Below are positions 30,931-39,832 of a DNA stretch of 64,000 bases, piece by piece. The notes under the pieces are model-generated. The model made no database searches. It worked only from the letters and a program-made list of their open reading frames with translations, and was not told the origin of the DNA. Each line of letters opens with the position of its first letter. Positions within the stretch are counted from its first letter, which is position 1. The translations under genes were made by a program, and so were the position numbers. The DNA lies in NCBI RefSeq assembly GCF_018417595.1, contig NZ_CP070982.1, positions 1,265,501-1,329,500 on the forward strand, given 5' to 3'. Origin of the DNA: Pseudomonas entomophila (GTDB taxonomy: Bacteria > Pseudomonadota > Gammaproteobacteria > Pseudomonadales > Pseudomonadaceae).

Positions 30931-30967
30931 TGTCGCTTTGTCGTCACAAGCTGTCGCCCCATTGTAA
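30931..30967 (+). promoter_or_regulatory. argG promoter region with tandem ArgR-like half-sites
   Basis: TGTCGC occurs at 30931 and again at 30952, 21 bp apart. The second is a full TGTCGC-N8-AA, the first ends in CA. A -35 like TTGTAA (30962-30967) and a -10 TAGAAT (30986-30991, 18-bp spacing) follow, so the second half-site overlaps the -35. The layout mirrors that of argF. Confidence 0.6.
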
Positions 30968-31025
30968 ATTTTTCGGCAAGGCCGGTAGAATCACGCCTTT
31001 CCGTACAATCCCGTGGAGTGATGGC

Positions 31026-32243
31026 ATGGCGGACGTAAAAAAGGTCGTATTGGCGTATTCCGGCGGCCTTGATACTTCGGTGATTCTCAAGTGGCTGCAG
31101 GACACCTACAACTGTGAAGTGGTGACCTTCACCGCTGACCTGGGGCAGGGCGAGGAGGTCGAACCGGCCCGCGCCAAGGCCCAGGCGATGGGCGTGAAAG
31201 AAATCTACATCGACGACCTGCGCGAAGAGTTCGTGCGTGACTTCGTCTTCCCGATGTTCCGCGCCAACACCGTCTACGAAGGCGAGTACCTGCTGGGTAC
31301 CTCCATCGCCCGTCCGCTGATCGCCAAGCGCCTGATCGAGATCGCCAACGAAACTGGCGCCGACGCCATTTCCCACGGTGCGACCGGCAAGGGTAATGAC
31401 CAGGTGCGTTTCGAGTTGGGCGCTTATGCGCTCAAGCCTGGCGTCAAGGTTATCGCCCCGTGGCGCGAGTGGGACTTGCTGTCCCGCGAGAAACTGATGG
31501 ACTACGCCGAGAAGCACGGCATCCCGATCGAGCGCCACGGCAAGAAGAAGTCGCCGTACTCGATGGACGCCAACCTGCTGCACATCTCCTACGAAGGCGG
31601 TGTCCTGGAAGATACCTGGACCGAGCACGAGGAAGACATGTGGCGTTGGAGCGTCTCTCCGGAGAACGCCCCGGACCAGGCCACCTACATCGAGCTCACC
31701 TACCGCAACGGTGACATCGTCGCTATCGACGGCGTCGAGAAATCGCCTGCCACCGTGCTCGCCGACCTGAACCGCATCGGCGGTGCCAATGGCATCGGCC
31801 GCCTGGACATCGTCGAGAACCGCTACGTCGGCATGAAGTCTCGTGGCTGCTACGAGACCCCAGGCGGCACCATCATGCTCAAGGCGCACCGCGCCATCGA
31901 GTCGATCACCCTGGACCGAGAAGTCGCTCACCTGAAGGATGAGCTGATGCCGAAGTACGCCAGCCTGATCTACACCGGCTACTGGTGGAGCCCTGAGCGA
32001 CTGATGCTGCAGCAGATGATCGACGCTTCGCAGGTCAATGTGAACGGTGTCGTCCGTCTGAAGTTGTACAAGGGTAACGTGACTGTTGTCGGCCGCAAGT
32101 CTGACGATTCGTTGTTCGATGCCAACATTGCGACCTTCGAGGAAGATGGTGGCGCCTACAACCAGGCTGACGCGGCAGGTTTCATCAAGTTGAATGCACT
32201 GCGCATGCGTATTGCGGCCAACAAGGGGCGTTCGCTGCTCTGA
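31026..32243 (+). CDS. argG: Argininosuccinate synthase ArgG
   Basis: A 405-residue enzyme that joins citrulline and aspartate with ATP. The PP-loop is [11 protein letters not shown] (about residues 10-20), and the substrate-binding segments [13 protein letters not shown] and [13 protein letters not shown] are intact. Length is normal. It is the next step after ArgF, with a shared regulatory signature upstream. It is monocistronic, with a strong terminator. Confidence 0.97.
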   Translation: MADVKKVVLAYSGGLDTSVILKWLQDTYNCEVVTFTADLGQGEEVEPARAKAQAMGVKEIYIDDLREEFVRDFVFPMFRANTVYEGEYLLGTSIARPLIAKRLIEIANETGADAISHGATGKGNDQVRFELGAYALKPGVKVIAPWREWDLLSREKLMDYAEKHGIPIERHGKKKSPYSMDANLLHISYEGGVLEDTWTEHEEDMWRWSVSPENAPDQATYIELTYRNGDIVAIDGVEKSPATVLADLNRIGGANGIGRLDIVENRYVGMKSRGCYETPGGTIMLKAHRAIESITLDREVAHLKDELMPKYASLIYTGYWWSPERLMLQQMIDASQVNVNGVVRLKLYKGNVTVVGRKSDDSLFDANIATFEEDGGAYNQADAAGFIKLNALRMRIAANKGRSLL

Positions 32244-32258
32244 GTCTGGATGGTGATG

Positions 32259-32286
32259 AAAAAACCCGGCTTTGGCCGGGTTTTTT
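32259..32286 (+). terminator. Rho-independent terminator after argG
   Basis: Stem CCCGGC / GCCGGG with loop TTTG, flanked by A and T runs. It can also serve the converging gene at 32299. Confidence 0.9.
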
Positions 32287-32298
32287 ATTGCCTGTTAC

Positions 32299-32826
32299 TC
32301 AGGGCGGGTGATTATTGTTCGGTGGCGTTTCGACACTGCCCTGCATGGGACTGACCGTGAACTGGATGCATGTGCGTGTATCGAGGTTGTACAGCGTCCA
32401 GCGTCGGGTCGCTCGATGCGGGCGATTGATCAGGCGCAGTACCTGATTCTCGATCAGCTTGCGGCTGTCCGGACCAGAGATGGCAATGACCATGGGGTCT
32501 TCACTCGAATCAGATGGCTTTTCGGCAATGGTTCGTGGTGCCAAGCTTTCCAGAGGTGTGCTTGCGGCCTGGGAGGGCGATGTTTTGTCGGGGGGATCGC
32601 AGGGCGCTGGCGCAGCGTGCTTGTCGGGGGCAAACAATGTATTGCTGTTGAAGTTGAGCGTCAGGAAAAACAATACAGTCAGAAAAAATGGAAACCCCAC
32701 CAGGAACCATGTGTAGATGGTCTGACTGCTTTCGCTCAGGAATGGCAGCGAGGCCAGTGCCGAGGCTTCGATGACACCGGCGAACACGGCGATGAGGGCC
32801 AGTGGACTGATTGATTCTTGACTCAT
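32299..32826 (-). CDS. Hypothetical membrane protein with two N-terminal helices
   Basis: A 175-residue protein I do not recognise. Two hydrophobic segments (about residues 9-27 and 40-58) are followed by a Pro/Ser/Ala-rich linker (about 65-105) and a small basic/mixed C-terminal part. The tail ends in a Pro/Asn/His-rich stretch. Both termini are probably cytoplasmic. It converges on argG and is divergent from the response regulator at 33201. Codon use looks ordinary. Confidence 0.7.
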   Translation of the reverse strand: MSQESISPLALIAVFAGVIEASALASLPFLSESSQTIYTWFLVGFPFFLTVLFFLTLNFNSNTLFAPDKHAAPAPCDPPDKTSPSQAASTPLESLAPRTIAEKPSDSSEDPMVIAISGPDSRKLIENQVLRLINRPHRATRRWTLYNLDTRTCIQFTVSPMQGSVETPPNNNHPP

Positions 32827-33200
32827 GATAAGTGCCTGCGACGGTTATCGCACATCAGTAGCCTGTTTGACGCCACAGGATAAGCCGGTGCTGGTTCCTT
32901 GTGAGGAAAACCGACTTATCGAGTGATGGGGTCGAATATTCTGCGCAGGGCGTTGAAGTTTCCTGCGCGGAATGTAAATGGTTTTCGATTTTATTCAGTT
33001 CGTGCCAGTGCTATTTTTTTAGTGCTGCAGCCTGCAAGGTCATGGCCTCGAGTATCGGGGGAGGGCATGTAGGAAATTTCCTTGAATGGAGTAAGAAGTC
33101 TCTTTGAATGTATCTGCCAAGGAAACCGTTGCATAAAGCGTTGCGATGTTCGGTTATGGTGGAGTGTCGTAATTTAAAATAACGAAACAATGGATATCGC
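32827..33200. other. Intergenic region before the orphan response regulator
   Basis: 374 bp, noticeably AT-richer than the surroundings. An open frame of 68 codons exists (32901-33107) but has no ribosome site or family likeness. AT-rich promoter-like DNA is near 33165-33190. Nothing else was recognised. Confidence 0.5.
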
Positions 33201-33827
33201 ATGAACAAAGTGCTGATCGTGGATGATCACCCGGTCATTCGCCTGGCGGTACGCATGCTGATGGAGCGGCATGGTTACGAGGTGGTGGCAGAAACCGACA
33301 ACGGTGTGGATGCCTTGCAACTGACGCGGGAACATCTACCCGATATTGTCATTCTGGATATTGGAATTCCCAAGCTCGATGGGCTGGAAGTCGTCGCCCG
33401 GATAACCCTGGTCAGTCCTGCGAGCAAGGTGCTGGTACTGACCTCCCAGGCACCGGGGCATTTCTCGATGCGCTGCATGCAGGCAGGTGCCGCTGGTTAT
33501 GTCTGCAAACAGCAAGACCTGACAGAGTTGCTCAGTGCGATCAAGGCTGTGCTGTCAGGCTACAGCTACTTCCCCAATCAGGCGTTGCACAAGGGCAGGA
33601 CCGGGGTGGGTGGCGGAACGGAAGTAGAGATGGTCGAACGTCTCTCTGGCAGGGAGATGATGGTGTTGCAACAACTGGCGCGCGGCAGGAGCAATAAGGA
33701 AATCGCCGACAGCATGTTCCTCAGCAACAAGACGGTGAGTACCTACAAGACGCGTTTGTTGCTCAAGCTCAACGCACGGTCGTTGGTGGACCTCATCGAA
33801 CTGGCCCAGCGTCACGGCTTGGCCTGA
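33201..33827 (+). CDS. NarL/FixJ-type response regulator, orphan
   Basis: A 208-residue regulator. The receiver domain (1-115) has DD at 8-9, phospho-acceptor Asp near 53 in VILDIGIP, and Lys near 104 in YVCKQQD. The LuxR-type HTH (about 145-205) reads LSGREMMVLQQLARGRSNKEIADSMFLSNKTVSTYK. No histidine kinase is next to it. The BvgA/EvgA-like layout suggests control by a hybrid kinase elsewhere through a phosphotransfer domain, which is inference. A terminator follows. Confidence 0.88.
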   Translation: MNKVLIVDDHPVIRLAVRMLMERHGYEVVAETDNGVDALQLTREHLPDIVILDIGIPKLDGLEVVARITLVSPASKVLVLTSQAPGHFSMRCMQAGAAGYVCKQQDLTELLSAIKAVLSGYSYFPNQALHKGRTGVGGGTEVEMVERLSGREMMVLQQLARGRSNKEIADSMFLSNKTVSTYKTRLLLKLNARSLVDLIELAQRHGLA

Positions 33828-33840
33828 GTGTTTGCCGAAG

Positions 33841-33867
33841 AAAAAGCCTCCGTTCAGGAGGCTTTTT
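33841..33867 (+). terminator. Rho-independent terminator after the response regulator
   Basis: Stem AAAAAGCCTCC / GGAGGCTTTTT with loop GTTCA. It works in both orientations, so it can also end the converging small gene at 33878. Confidence 0.92.
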
Positions 33868-33877
33868 CTTGACTGTG

Positions 33878-34054
33878 CTACAGGTCGTAGTCGAAGTCGG
33901 CCAATTGCTTCTGCAGGCGTCGTTCTTCCAGCATGTTGTCAATGGTGCGGCGCTTGCTGAGGTTGGTCTTGGCCGGTTCGGCCTGCGGTTCCACGTCCTC
34001 GTCCGCGCTCTGGAAATCTTCGTCGATAGCCAAGTCTTCTTTATCGGTGCTCAT
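33878..34054 (-). CDS. PA3496-family small protein
   Basis: A 58-residue acidic protein. The N-terminal half is rich in Asp/Glu. The C-terminal half carries RRTIDNMLEERRLQKQLADFDYDL, the conserved helix of the PA3496 family (annotated as putative envelope integrity protein). The position next to nth is the same as in P. aeruginosa, where PA3495 is nth. Function is unknown. It is short enough to be missed by gene callers. Confidence 0.8.
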   Translation of the reverse strand: MSTDKEDLAIDEDFQSADEDVEPQAEPAKTNLSKRRTIDNMLEERRLQKQLADFDYDL

Positions 34055-34158
34055 GCGTCACTCCAAGCCAAAGGGCCCTTGGCCGTCCTTATAGCGGGAA
34101 TCATGAAGCGGGTAAAAAAGATTTTTTCAATCGTATTCAACAGTTTTTGCCTGTCGTC

Positions 34159-34797
34159 TCAATCGTCCGAAGTCTTGTGCTTGTATTCGCAAAGGTCCTC
34201 GATACGGCAACTGCCGCAGCGGGGCTTGCGGGCCTGGCAAACGTAGCGTCCATGCAGGATCAGCCAGTGGTGGGCGTCAAGCAGATAGTCCTTGGGGACG
34301 AACTTGAGCAGCTTCTTCTCCACCTCCAGAACGGTCTTGCCGGGGGCAATGCCTGTGCGATTGCTGACGCGGAAAATGTGCGTATCGACCGCCATGGCCA
34401 ACTGGCGGAAAGCGGTGTTGAGCACGACGTTTGCGGTTTTGCGCCCCACACCGGGCAAGGCTTCGAGTGCTTCACGGGTCTGCGGCACTTCACCATCGTG
34501 CTGTTCGACCAGCAGGCGACAGGTCTCGATGACATTCTTCGCCTTGCTGTTGTAGAGCCCAATGGTCTTGATGTAATCACTCAGCCCCTCCACGCCAAGC
34601 GCGTGAATGGCTTGCGGGGTGTTGGCCACGGGGAACAGGCGCGCGGTGGCCTTGTTGACGCCCACATCGGTGGCCTGGGCCGAGAGGATGACGGCGATCA
34701 GCAGTTCGAAAGGTGTTGAATAAGCCAGTTCGGTCTTGGGGTCGGGATTGTCTTCATGCAGCCTGCGAAAGATCTCCAGGCGTTTGGCGGCATTCAT
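34159..34797 (-). CDS. nth: Endonuclease III
   Basis: A 212-residue DNA glycosylase/AP lyase for oxidised pyrimidines. The HhH motif with catalytic Lys is LPGVGRKTANVV, the catalytic Asp is in AVDTHIFR, and the C-terminal [4Fe-4S] has spacing C-x6-C-x2-C-x5-C. The ATG at 34797 fits the family; a longer in-frame opening overlaps the upstream gene. Its start is 4 bp from the rnfE-like stop, so it is co-transcribed with the rnf genes, as is common. Confidence 0.96.
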   Translation of the reverse strand: MNAAKRLEIFRRLHEDNPDPKTELAYSTPFELLIAVILSAQATDVGVNKATARLFPVANTPQAIHALGVEGLSDYIKTIGLYNSKAKNVIETCRLLVEQHDGEVPQTREALEALPGVGRKTANVVLNTAFRQLAMAVDTHIFRVSNRTGIAPGKTVLEVEKKLLKFVPKDYLLDAHHWLILHGRYVCQARKPRCGSCRIEDLCEYKHKTSDD

Positions 34798-34801
34798 GGG
34801 G

Positions 34802-35323
34802 TCAAAGGGTTCCTTGACGACGGGGTGAGGTAGGTGGGCGCAGGTGATTGTACAAGCCCAGCAGCAGACCGAGCAGCAGAAGGGCGCCAGGGGCGAGCTG
34901 GGCGATATGCAGCCCCAACCAGTCATTTGCCAGTTGGCGGCAGGCGGCCAGCGCCAGGCAAGCCAGCAACAGGCCACACAGGTGGGTCAGCAATGGGCGC
35001 CAGCGGCCCTTGGTGGGTAGCAGCAGGTCAATGGCGAGGCACGGCAAGGCCAGGAGTGTCGGATAGTACCCCAAGGCCAGCGCCAGGGGCAGGGCCCAGG
35101 CGCGTAGTCCAAGTTGCAGGCAAGTTGCCAGGGATGCCGCCAGCATGACGCTCGCATACAGGCGTGGCAGGGGGGCGAGAACGTTGCGTAGCGGATACAT
35201 CAAGCCTTGGTGCAGGCTCACCAGCAACAGGCTGCAAACGGCTATGGCCACGCCCTGCAGGATTGTCCCGGTCGCGCCGATGAGGGGCGGTAGGTTGGCA
35301 ATCAGTAACCAATATCTATTCAT
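34802..35323 (-). CDS. rnfE: RnfE-like membrane protein, divergent
   Basis: A 173-residue Rnf-Nqr domain protein with about six TM helices, clearly shorter than E. coli RsxE (231 residues). In known Rnf and Nqr complexes the RnfA/RnfE pair holds a [2Fe-2S] cluster with one Cys from each of two loops per subunit. Here the first loop reads IANLPPLIG where RsxE has LLGLCPLLA, so that Cys is lost; a Cys near the second loop (ALPCLA) may remain. The start at 35323 overlaps rnfG by 8 bp. Its role in the reduced complex is unknown. Confidence 0.75.
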   Translation of the reverse strand: MNRYWLLIANLPPLIGATGTILQGVAIAVCSLLLVSLHQGLMYPLRNVLAPLPRLYASVMLAASLATCLQLGLRAWALPLALALGYYPTLLALPCLAIDLLLPTKGRWRPLLTHLCGLLLACLALAACRQLANDWLGLHIAQLAPGALLLLGLLLGLYNHLRPPTSPRRQGTL

Positions 35324-35930
35324 CGGCAGCCTCGCTGGTGAGCAGTGGCTTATGCTCGTCGAAGTAGCGCAACGCATCCTGAATGGCATCGATCACGGCG
35401 CGCGAGGTCACCGTCGCTCCGGCCAGTTGGTCGAATACACCCTGATCGCGCTTCAGCGCCCAAGCCTGTTCGGGAGGGGTGTCACGTCGACTCCCGATAA
35501 ACTGATCGAGCCAGCGCGATGTCGGGTTGGCCAACTGGTCGCCCAGGCCGGGGCTCTCCTGTTGGTGAAGAACCCGGACGCCGATCAGGCGGCCTTGGGC
35601 ATCAATGGCGATGGCCAACTCGATCGGCCCACCATAGCCCTGCAAGCCACTGCGCAGCACCACGGCCGACAGCTTGCCGGCACGCGTTGCGCGGTAGCCG
35701 GTCAGCAGGCGGCTATGACGCAAGGTCGAATCTGCCAGCTCAAGGGGGGCCAGCAATGGCTGGTTATCATAGCTGCCCAGGGGCAGCACCGCTAACCATT
35801 GGCGTTCGTGCAACTGGCGTTCGGCTTCAGCAATGCTGCCGGCGGTCCAGTGTCGCCAGGCAAGGCTGAGGCCCACGCTCAGCCCGGTGACTGCAATCAA
35901 TATGAGGGCCGTGGTTGTACGAGCGTTCAT
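35316..35930 (-). CDS. rnfG: RnfG-like flavoprotein subunit
   Basis: A 204-residue protein with one N-terminal TM anchor (about 7-25) and a periplasmic FMN-binding domain. The covalent flavin motif is AGATVT (170-175), with the acceptor Thr175 retained as in SGATxT of RnfG/NqrC. GYGGPIELAIAID and ESPGLGDQL are also typical. The start overlaps the rnfD stop by 4 bp. Retention of the flavin site argues that the protein still works in electron transfer. Confidence 0.88.
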   Translation of the reverse strand: MNARTTTALILIAVTGLSVGLSLAWRHWTAGSIAEAERQLHERQWLAVLPLGSYDNQPLLAPLELADSTLRHSRLLTGYRATRAGKLSAVVLRSGLQGYGGPIELAIAIDAQGRLIGVRVLHQQESPGLGDQLANPTSRWLDQFIGSRRDTPPEQAWALKRDQGVFDQLAGATVTSRAVIDAIQDALRYFDEHKPLLTSEAADE

Positions 35931-36898
35931 GCTTGCCCCTGTTCCCGGTGCTCTGCCCAACGATCCAGGCCTGGTACTGCCAGGTTCATCAGCAGGATGG
36001 CGAACGCGGTGCCGTCGGGGAAATTGCCCCAGATGCGGATCAGGTAGATCAACAGGCCGCAGCCCATGCCGAACACCAGGCGGGCAAGTGGGCGCCGGCA
36101 ACCGGAAACCGGCTCGGTGGCAATGAAGAACGCGGCAAGCATGGTCGAGCCCGAGAGCAGGTGCAGCAGTGGTGAGCCGTGGGAGTCGGAGCCTGATCCA
36201 TTCCAGCCCAGCAAGCTGCACAGGAAGATGGCACCGAGCAGGCCTGCGGGGGCGTGCCAGGTGCACACCTTGCGTTGCAGCAGGAACAGACCGCCCAGCA
36301 GGAATGCCAGGTTCACCCATTCGCTATCGCGTCCACCCAGGTGGCCGAAGGCTGGATTCTGGCTGAACAACTCGTCGATCGTCAGGCTACGATTGTGCTT
36401 CAACGCATCGAGCACGGTCGGGCTGGCCCAGGCGTCGACCTGTTCGCCCGGGGCGAAGGCCTGTTGCAGGCTGTCAATCAAGCCGACTGCCTGGCCGGGC
36501 CAGTGGTGCATCTGCAGGGGAAAACTCAACAGGACGAACGCGTAGCCAACCATGGCGGGGTTGAACAGGTTGCGACCGACGCCGCCAAAGGCCTGCTTGC
36601 CCAAGCCAATGGCAACGGCCGTGGCGCAAAACGGCAGCCACCAGGGCGCCTGGCTTGGCAATGCCGCAGCGAGCAACACGGCAGTCACCAGCGCACTGAA
36701 ATCACTCAGGGTGCTTTTCATGGGCTGTTTGCGCAACGTCAGCAGCAGCGCCTCTGTAAGCAGGGCGGCACTGATGCATGACACCAGGTTGATCAGCACG
36801 CCCCAGCCCAGCAGCCAGAACATTGCCAGGATGCCCGGAGCGCAGCCCAGCAGGACCACGCCCATGGCATTGCGCAGGCGCGGGTCAGGCGCTTGCAT
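35927..36898 (-). CDS. rnfD: RnfD-like membrane flavoprotein subunit
   Basis: A 323-residue protein with about nine TM helices, related to RnfD/NqrB. Conserved GGVGRNLFNPAMVG is present (about 105-118). Near the usual covalent FMN Thr the sequence is ASPTVLDAL, keeping Thr161 where relatives have SATPLD-like motifs. It is somewhat shorter than E. coli RsxD (352). Its start lies inside the 3' end of a 37-codon frame that takes the place of rnfB and rnfC. Confidence 0.85.
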   Translation of the reverse strand: MQAPDPRLRNAMGVVLLGCAPGILAMFWLLGWGVLINLVSCISAALLTEALLLTLRKQPMKSTLSDFSALVTAVLLAAALPSQAPWWLPFCATAVAIGLGKQAFGGVGRNLFNPAMVGYAFVLLSFPLQMHHWPGQAVGLIDSLQQAFAPGEQVDAWASPTVLDALKHNRSLTIDELFSQNPAFGHLGGRDSEWVNLAFLLGGLFLLQRKVCTWHAPAGLLGAIFLCSLLGWNGSGSDSHGSPLLHLLSGSTMLAAFFIATEPVSGCRRPLARLVFGMGCGLLIYLIRIWGNFPDGTAFAILLMNLAVPGLDRWAEHREQGQA

Positions 36899-36998
36899 GG
36901 CCTTGCAGCGCTTCGTGGGGTTGGCAGGCGTGTTCGGCGGCGAATGCCAGAGAATGCAGTCGCTCGGCCGGGGCGTCGATACGATGAGTCAGCCTCAT
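36885..36998 (-). CDS. 37-residue coupled reading frame in the place of rnfB-rnfC
   Basis: The ATG overlaps the rnfA stop (ATGA) and the stop lies 11 bp inside rnfD, so the frame bridges the two genes exactly. The product begins MRLTHRIDAPAERLH and ends ALQGHASA. It has one Cys and no membrane helix. The RIDA near the start recalls the N-terminus of Pseudomonas RnfB, but this is weak. It could be a relic left by a deletion, or a spacer kept so that ribosomes pass from rnfA to rnfD. Expression is not shown. Confidence 0.45.
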   Translation of the reverse strand: MRLTHRIDAPAERLHSLAFAAEHACQPHEALQGHASA

Positions 36999-37543
36999 TG
37001 TGTGAATATTCCATTGAGCCCCGAGAACGCCATGGCCATTACGCCGGCACCGAGGAGTTCGATCGGCAGGCCGCGCAAAGCCACGGGAACGTCCGTTTGG
37101 CGACTACGCTCGCGCAGGTCGCAGAACAGCACCAAGGCAAGCCAGAAACCTGCGCCCGCCAGCACACCCCAGACCAGGGCCTGCCATGGGCCGTGGTCCT
37201 CTCCGGTGAGCTGCAACAACAAGCCTAGCAGCGCGACGTTGCCTATCAGCAAGGGCTGCAGGTCGTTCGTGGGCCAGTTCGGGATAAGTCGTTGCAGCGC
37301 ATGCGGCAGCCCCCACGCCAGAGCCATCATCAGCGGCAACAAAAGGAACAGCTGCAAGCCCTGCCATTGCAGCGGTGCCAGCACGTATGTGTGCAGCAAC
37401 ACGCCACCGGGGAGCCCGATCAGGAACAGAAGCCCGCTGCACAGGCCGAGCACATGCAGCCGATTGCGCTCGGCTTGCTCTGGCTGCAAGGCCAGGTGAT
37501 TGATCAGCGCGGCGCTGACCAGGACCAGGACGTAGTCGCTCAT
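36995..37543 (-). CDS. rnfA: RnfA-like membrane protein lacking iron-sulfur cysteines
   Basis: A 182-residue protein with six TM helices, aligning with RnfA/RsxA along its length (MSDYVLVLVSAALINH against MTDYLLLFVGTVLVNN; a conserved C-terminal AMAFSGLNGIF). The segment holding the first cluster Cys in E. coli RsxA (LGLCPF) is deleted, and the second loop reads GNVALLG where RsxA has TNCAVLG. Both cluster ligands are therefore missing. It is the first rnf gene, 92 bp downstream of metG, with a hairpin between. Confidence 0.8.
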   Translation of the reverse strand: MSDYVLVLVSAALINHLALQPEQAERNRLHVLGLCSGLLFLIGLPGGVLLHTYVLAPLQWQGLQLFLLLPLMMALAWGLPHALQRLIPNWPTNDLQPLLIGNVALLGLLLQLTGEDHGPWQALVWGVLAGAGFWLALVLFCDLRERSRQTDVPVALRGLPIELLGAGVMAMAFSGLNGIFTQ

Positions 37544-37602
37544 GACAATGCCTGCCGGCTTGGGATGCCGTGATTATCCGGCAGCAGGCGCTGGATGGAA
37601 AT

Positions 37603-37624
37603 GCCCCGGCCAAATGGCCGGGGC
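37603..37624 (-). terminator. Hairpin between metG and rnfA
   Basis: A perfect 9-bp stem GCCCCGGCC / GGCCGGGGC with loop AAAT, 11 bp after the metG stop. No T-run, so termination may be partial, leaving some readthrough into the rnf genes. Confidence 0.55.
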
Positions 37625-37635
37625 AGGAGGTGGGC

Positions 37636-39675
37636 TTATTTGATGCGCTGACCAGGCTTGGCGCCGCTGTCAGGGCTCAGCAGGTAGATCTCTTCGCCGC
37701 CAGGGCCGGCTGCCATGACCATGCCTTCAGACACCCCGAAACGCATTTTCCGTGGCTTGAGGTTGGCCACCATCATGGTCAGGCGACCTTCCAGCTTGCT
37801 CGGGTCGGGGTAGGCCGACTTGATGCCGGAGAACACGTTGCGACGCTCGTCACCGATGTCCAGGGTCAGTTGCAGCAATTTGTCGGCGCCGGGCACGGCT
37901 TCAGCCTTGACGATCAGTGCGACGCGCAGGTCGACCGCGGCGAAGGTGTCGAATTCGATCTCGGCCGACAGTGGATCCTTCGTCAGTTCGCCATTGCCGG
38001 CGGGGGCCTTGGTTTCTGCGGCGAGCAGGTCTTCCTTGCTGGCGGCGATCATGGCTTCGACCTTGGCCGGCTCGATGCGACTCATCAGTGCCTTGAACGG
38101 GTTGAGCTTGTGGTTTTCCAGGCGGGACAGGTGGTCGTTCCAGGTCAGCGGGGCGACGTTGAGGAACGCCTCGGCGTCTGTGGCCAGCAGTGGCAATACT
38201 GGCTTGAGGAAGATCACCAGCTGGCGGAACAGATTGATGCCCTGGGCGCAGATGGCCTGCACCTCTTCCTGCTTGCCTTCCTGCTTGGCCAGCGACCACG
38301 GAGCCTTGTCGGCGATCCAGGCGTTGGCGCGATCGGCCAGGGCCATGATCTCGCGCATGGCGCGGCCAAAGTCGCGGCTTTCGTAAGCCTCGGCGATGGA
38401 CGGGGCGGCGGCGAGGAAGGCTTCGGTCAGCTCGGGTGCGGCATCGCCGGCCACCATCACGCCGTCATTGCCCTTGTGGATGAAACCGGCGCAGCGGCTG
38501 GCGATGTTGACCACCTTGCCGACCAGATCGGAGTTGACCTTCTGCACGAAGTCCTCAAGGTTCAGGTCGAGGTCGTCGACACCACGGCCCAGCTTCGCGG
38601 CGTAGTAGTAGCGCAGGTATTCCGGCTGCAGGTGATCGAGGTAGGTGCGGGCCTTGATGAAGGTGCCGCGCGACTTGGACATCTTTGCGCCGTTGACGGT
38701 CAGATAGCCGTGCACGTTGACCGCAGTGGGCTTGCGGAAGCCCGAGCCTTCGAGCATGGCAGGCCAGAACAGGGCGTGGAAGTTGACGATGTCCTTGCCG
38801 ATGAAGTGGTACAGCTCGGCCTTGGATTCTTCGCTCCAGAAGGCGTCGAAGTCCAGCTCCGGGCGGCGTGCGCAGAGGTTCTTGAAGCTGGCCATGTAGC
38901 CGATCGGTGCATCCAGCCAGACGTAGAAGTACTTGCCCGGCTCGCCTGGGATCTCGAAGCCGAAGTAGGGCGCGTCACGGGAGATGTCCCATTCCTGCAG
39001 GCCCGAGTCCAGCCATTCGGCGAGTTTGTTGGCCACGGCATCCTGCAGTGTGCCGCTGCGGGTCCACTGCTGCAGCATGGCCTGGAAGTCCGGCAGCTTG
39101 AAGAAGAAGTGCTGCGAGTCGCGCAGCACCGGGGTGGCGCCGGAGATCGCCGACTTCGGGTTCTTCAGTTCGGTCGGGGCGTAGGTGGCGCCGCACTTCT
39201 CGCAGTTGTCGCCGTACTGGTCCTCGGCCGCGCACTTGGGGCAGGTGCCCTTGATGAAGCGGTCGGCGAGGAACATGCCCTTCTCGGGGTCGAAGTACTG
39301 GGTCACCGAACGGGTGGCGATGTGCCCGGCGTCGCGCAGGCGGGTGTAGATCAGGCCCGACAGCTCGCGGTTCTCCTCGCTGTGCGTGGAGTGGAAGTTG
39401 TCGAAGTCGACCAGGAAGTCGGCGAAGTCGCTGCTGTGCTCGGCCTGGACATTGGCGATCAGCTGTTCTGGCGTGATGCCTTCCTTCTCGGCGCGCAGCA
39501 TGATCGCCGAACCATGGGCATCGTCGGCGCAGACGTAGATGCACTGGTTGCCGCGCAGTTTCTGGAAGCGAACCCACATGTCAGTCTGGATGTACTCGAG
39601 CATATGGCCAAGGTGGATGGATCCATTGGCATAGGGCAGGGCGCTGGTGACGAGAATCTGACGTGGCTCGGACAT
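37636..39675 (-). CDS. metG: Methionyl-tRNA synthetase MetG
   Basis: A 679-residue class I synthetase. The HIGH-type motif lies in [10 protein letters not shown] (about 14-23). The zinc knuckle has CPKC and CEKC (about 145-160), and the KMSKS motif is in GAKMSKSRG (about 333-341). A C-terminal tRNA-binding EMAP/Trbp111-like domain (about 575-679) makes it dimeric. Full length. Divergent from apbC, the usual Pseudomonas arrangement. Confidence 0.97.
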   Translation of the reverse strand: MSEPRQILVTSALPYANGSIHLGHMLEYIQTDMWVRFQKLRGNQCIYVCADDAHGSAIMLRAEKEGITPEQLIANVQAEHSSDFADFLVDFDNFHSTHSEENRELSGLIYTRLRDAGHIATRSVTQYFDPEKGMFLADRFIKGTCPKCAAEDQYGDNCEKCGATYAPTELKNPKSAISGATPVLRDSQHFFFKLPDFQAMLQQWTRSGTLQDAVANKLAEWLDSGLQEWDISRDAPYFGFEIPGEPGKYFYVWLDAPIGYMASFKNLCARRPELDFDAFWSEESKAELYHFIGKDIVNFHALFWPAMLEGSGFRKPTAVNVHGYLTVNGAKMSKSRGTFIKARTYLDHLQPEYLRYYYAAKLGRGVDDLDLNLEDFVQKVNSDLVGKVVNIASRCAGFIHKGNDGVMVAGDAAPELTEAFLAAAPSIAEAYESRDFGRAMREIMALADRANAWIADKAPWSLAKQEGKQEEVQAICAQGINLFRQLVIFLKPVLPLLATDAEAFLNVAPLTWNDHLSRLENHKLNPFKALMSRIEPAKVEAMIAASKEDLLAAETKAPAGNGELTKDPLSAEIEFDTFAAVDLRVALIVKAEAVPGADKLLQLTLDIGDERRNVFSGIKSAYPDPSKLEGRLTMMVANLKPRKMRFGVSEGMVMAAGPGGEEIYLLSPDSGAKPGQRIK

Positions 39676-39832
39676 GGTGGCTCGGCTACTTATCTGGCTA
39701 CGGGTAAAAATGAGGGTGGTCGGCCACTATAAAGGGCTGGCGAATTTATTTCACCCCGCGTTCGCATCTGCTGACGATTGACGGGTTAGCATAGGCGCCT
39801 GTCACGTATTCAGTTTGCCAATGGGAGTCTTC

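Noticed and set aside
32901..33107. A 68-codon frame in the gap before the response regulator
   Set aside because: No ribosome site, odd composition, no likeness to known small proteins.
37570..39732. A 720-codon open frame opposite metG
   Set aside because: It mirrors the codon phase of metG. The translated product is low-complexity Val/Gly/Gln-rich with no family likeness.
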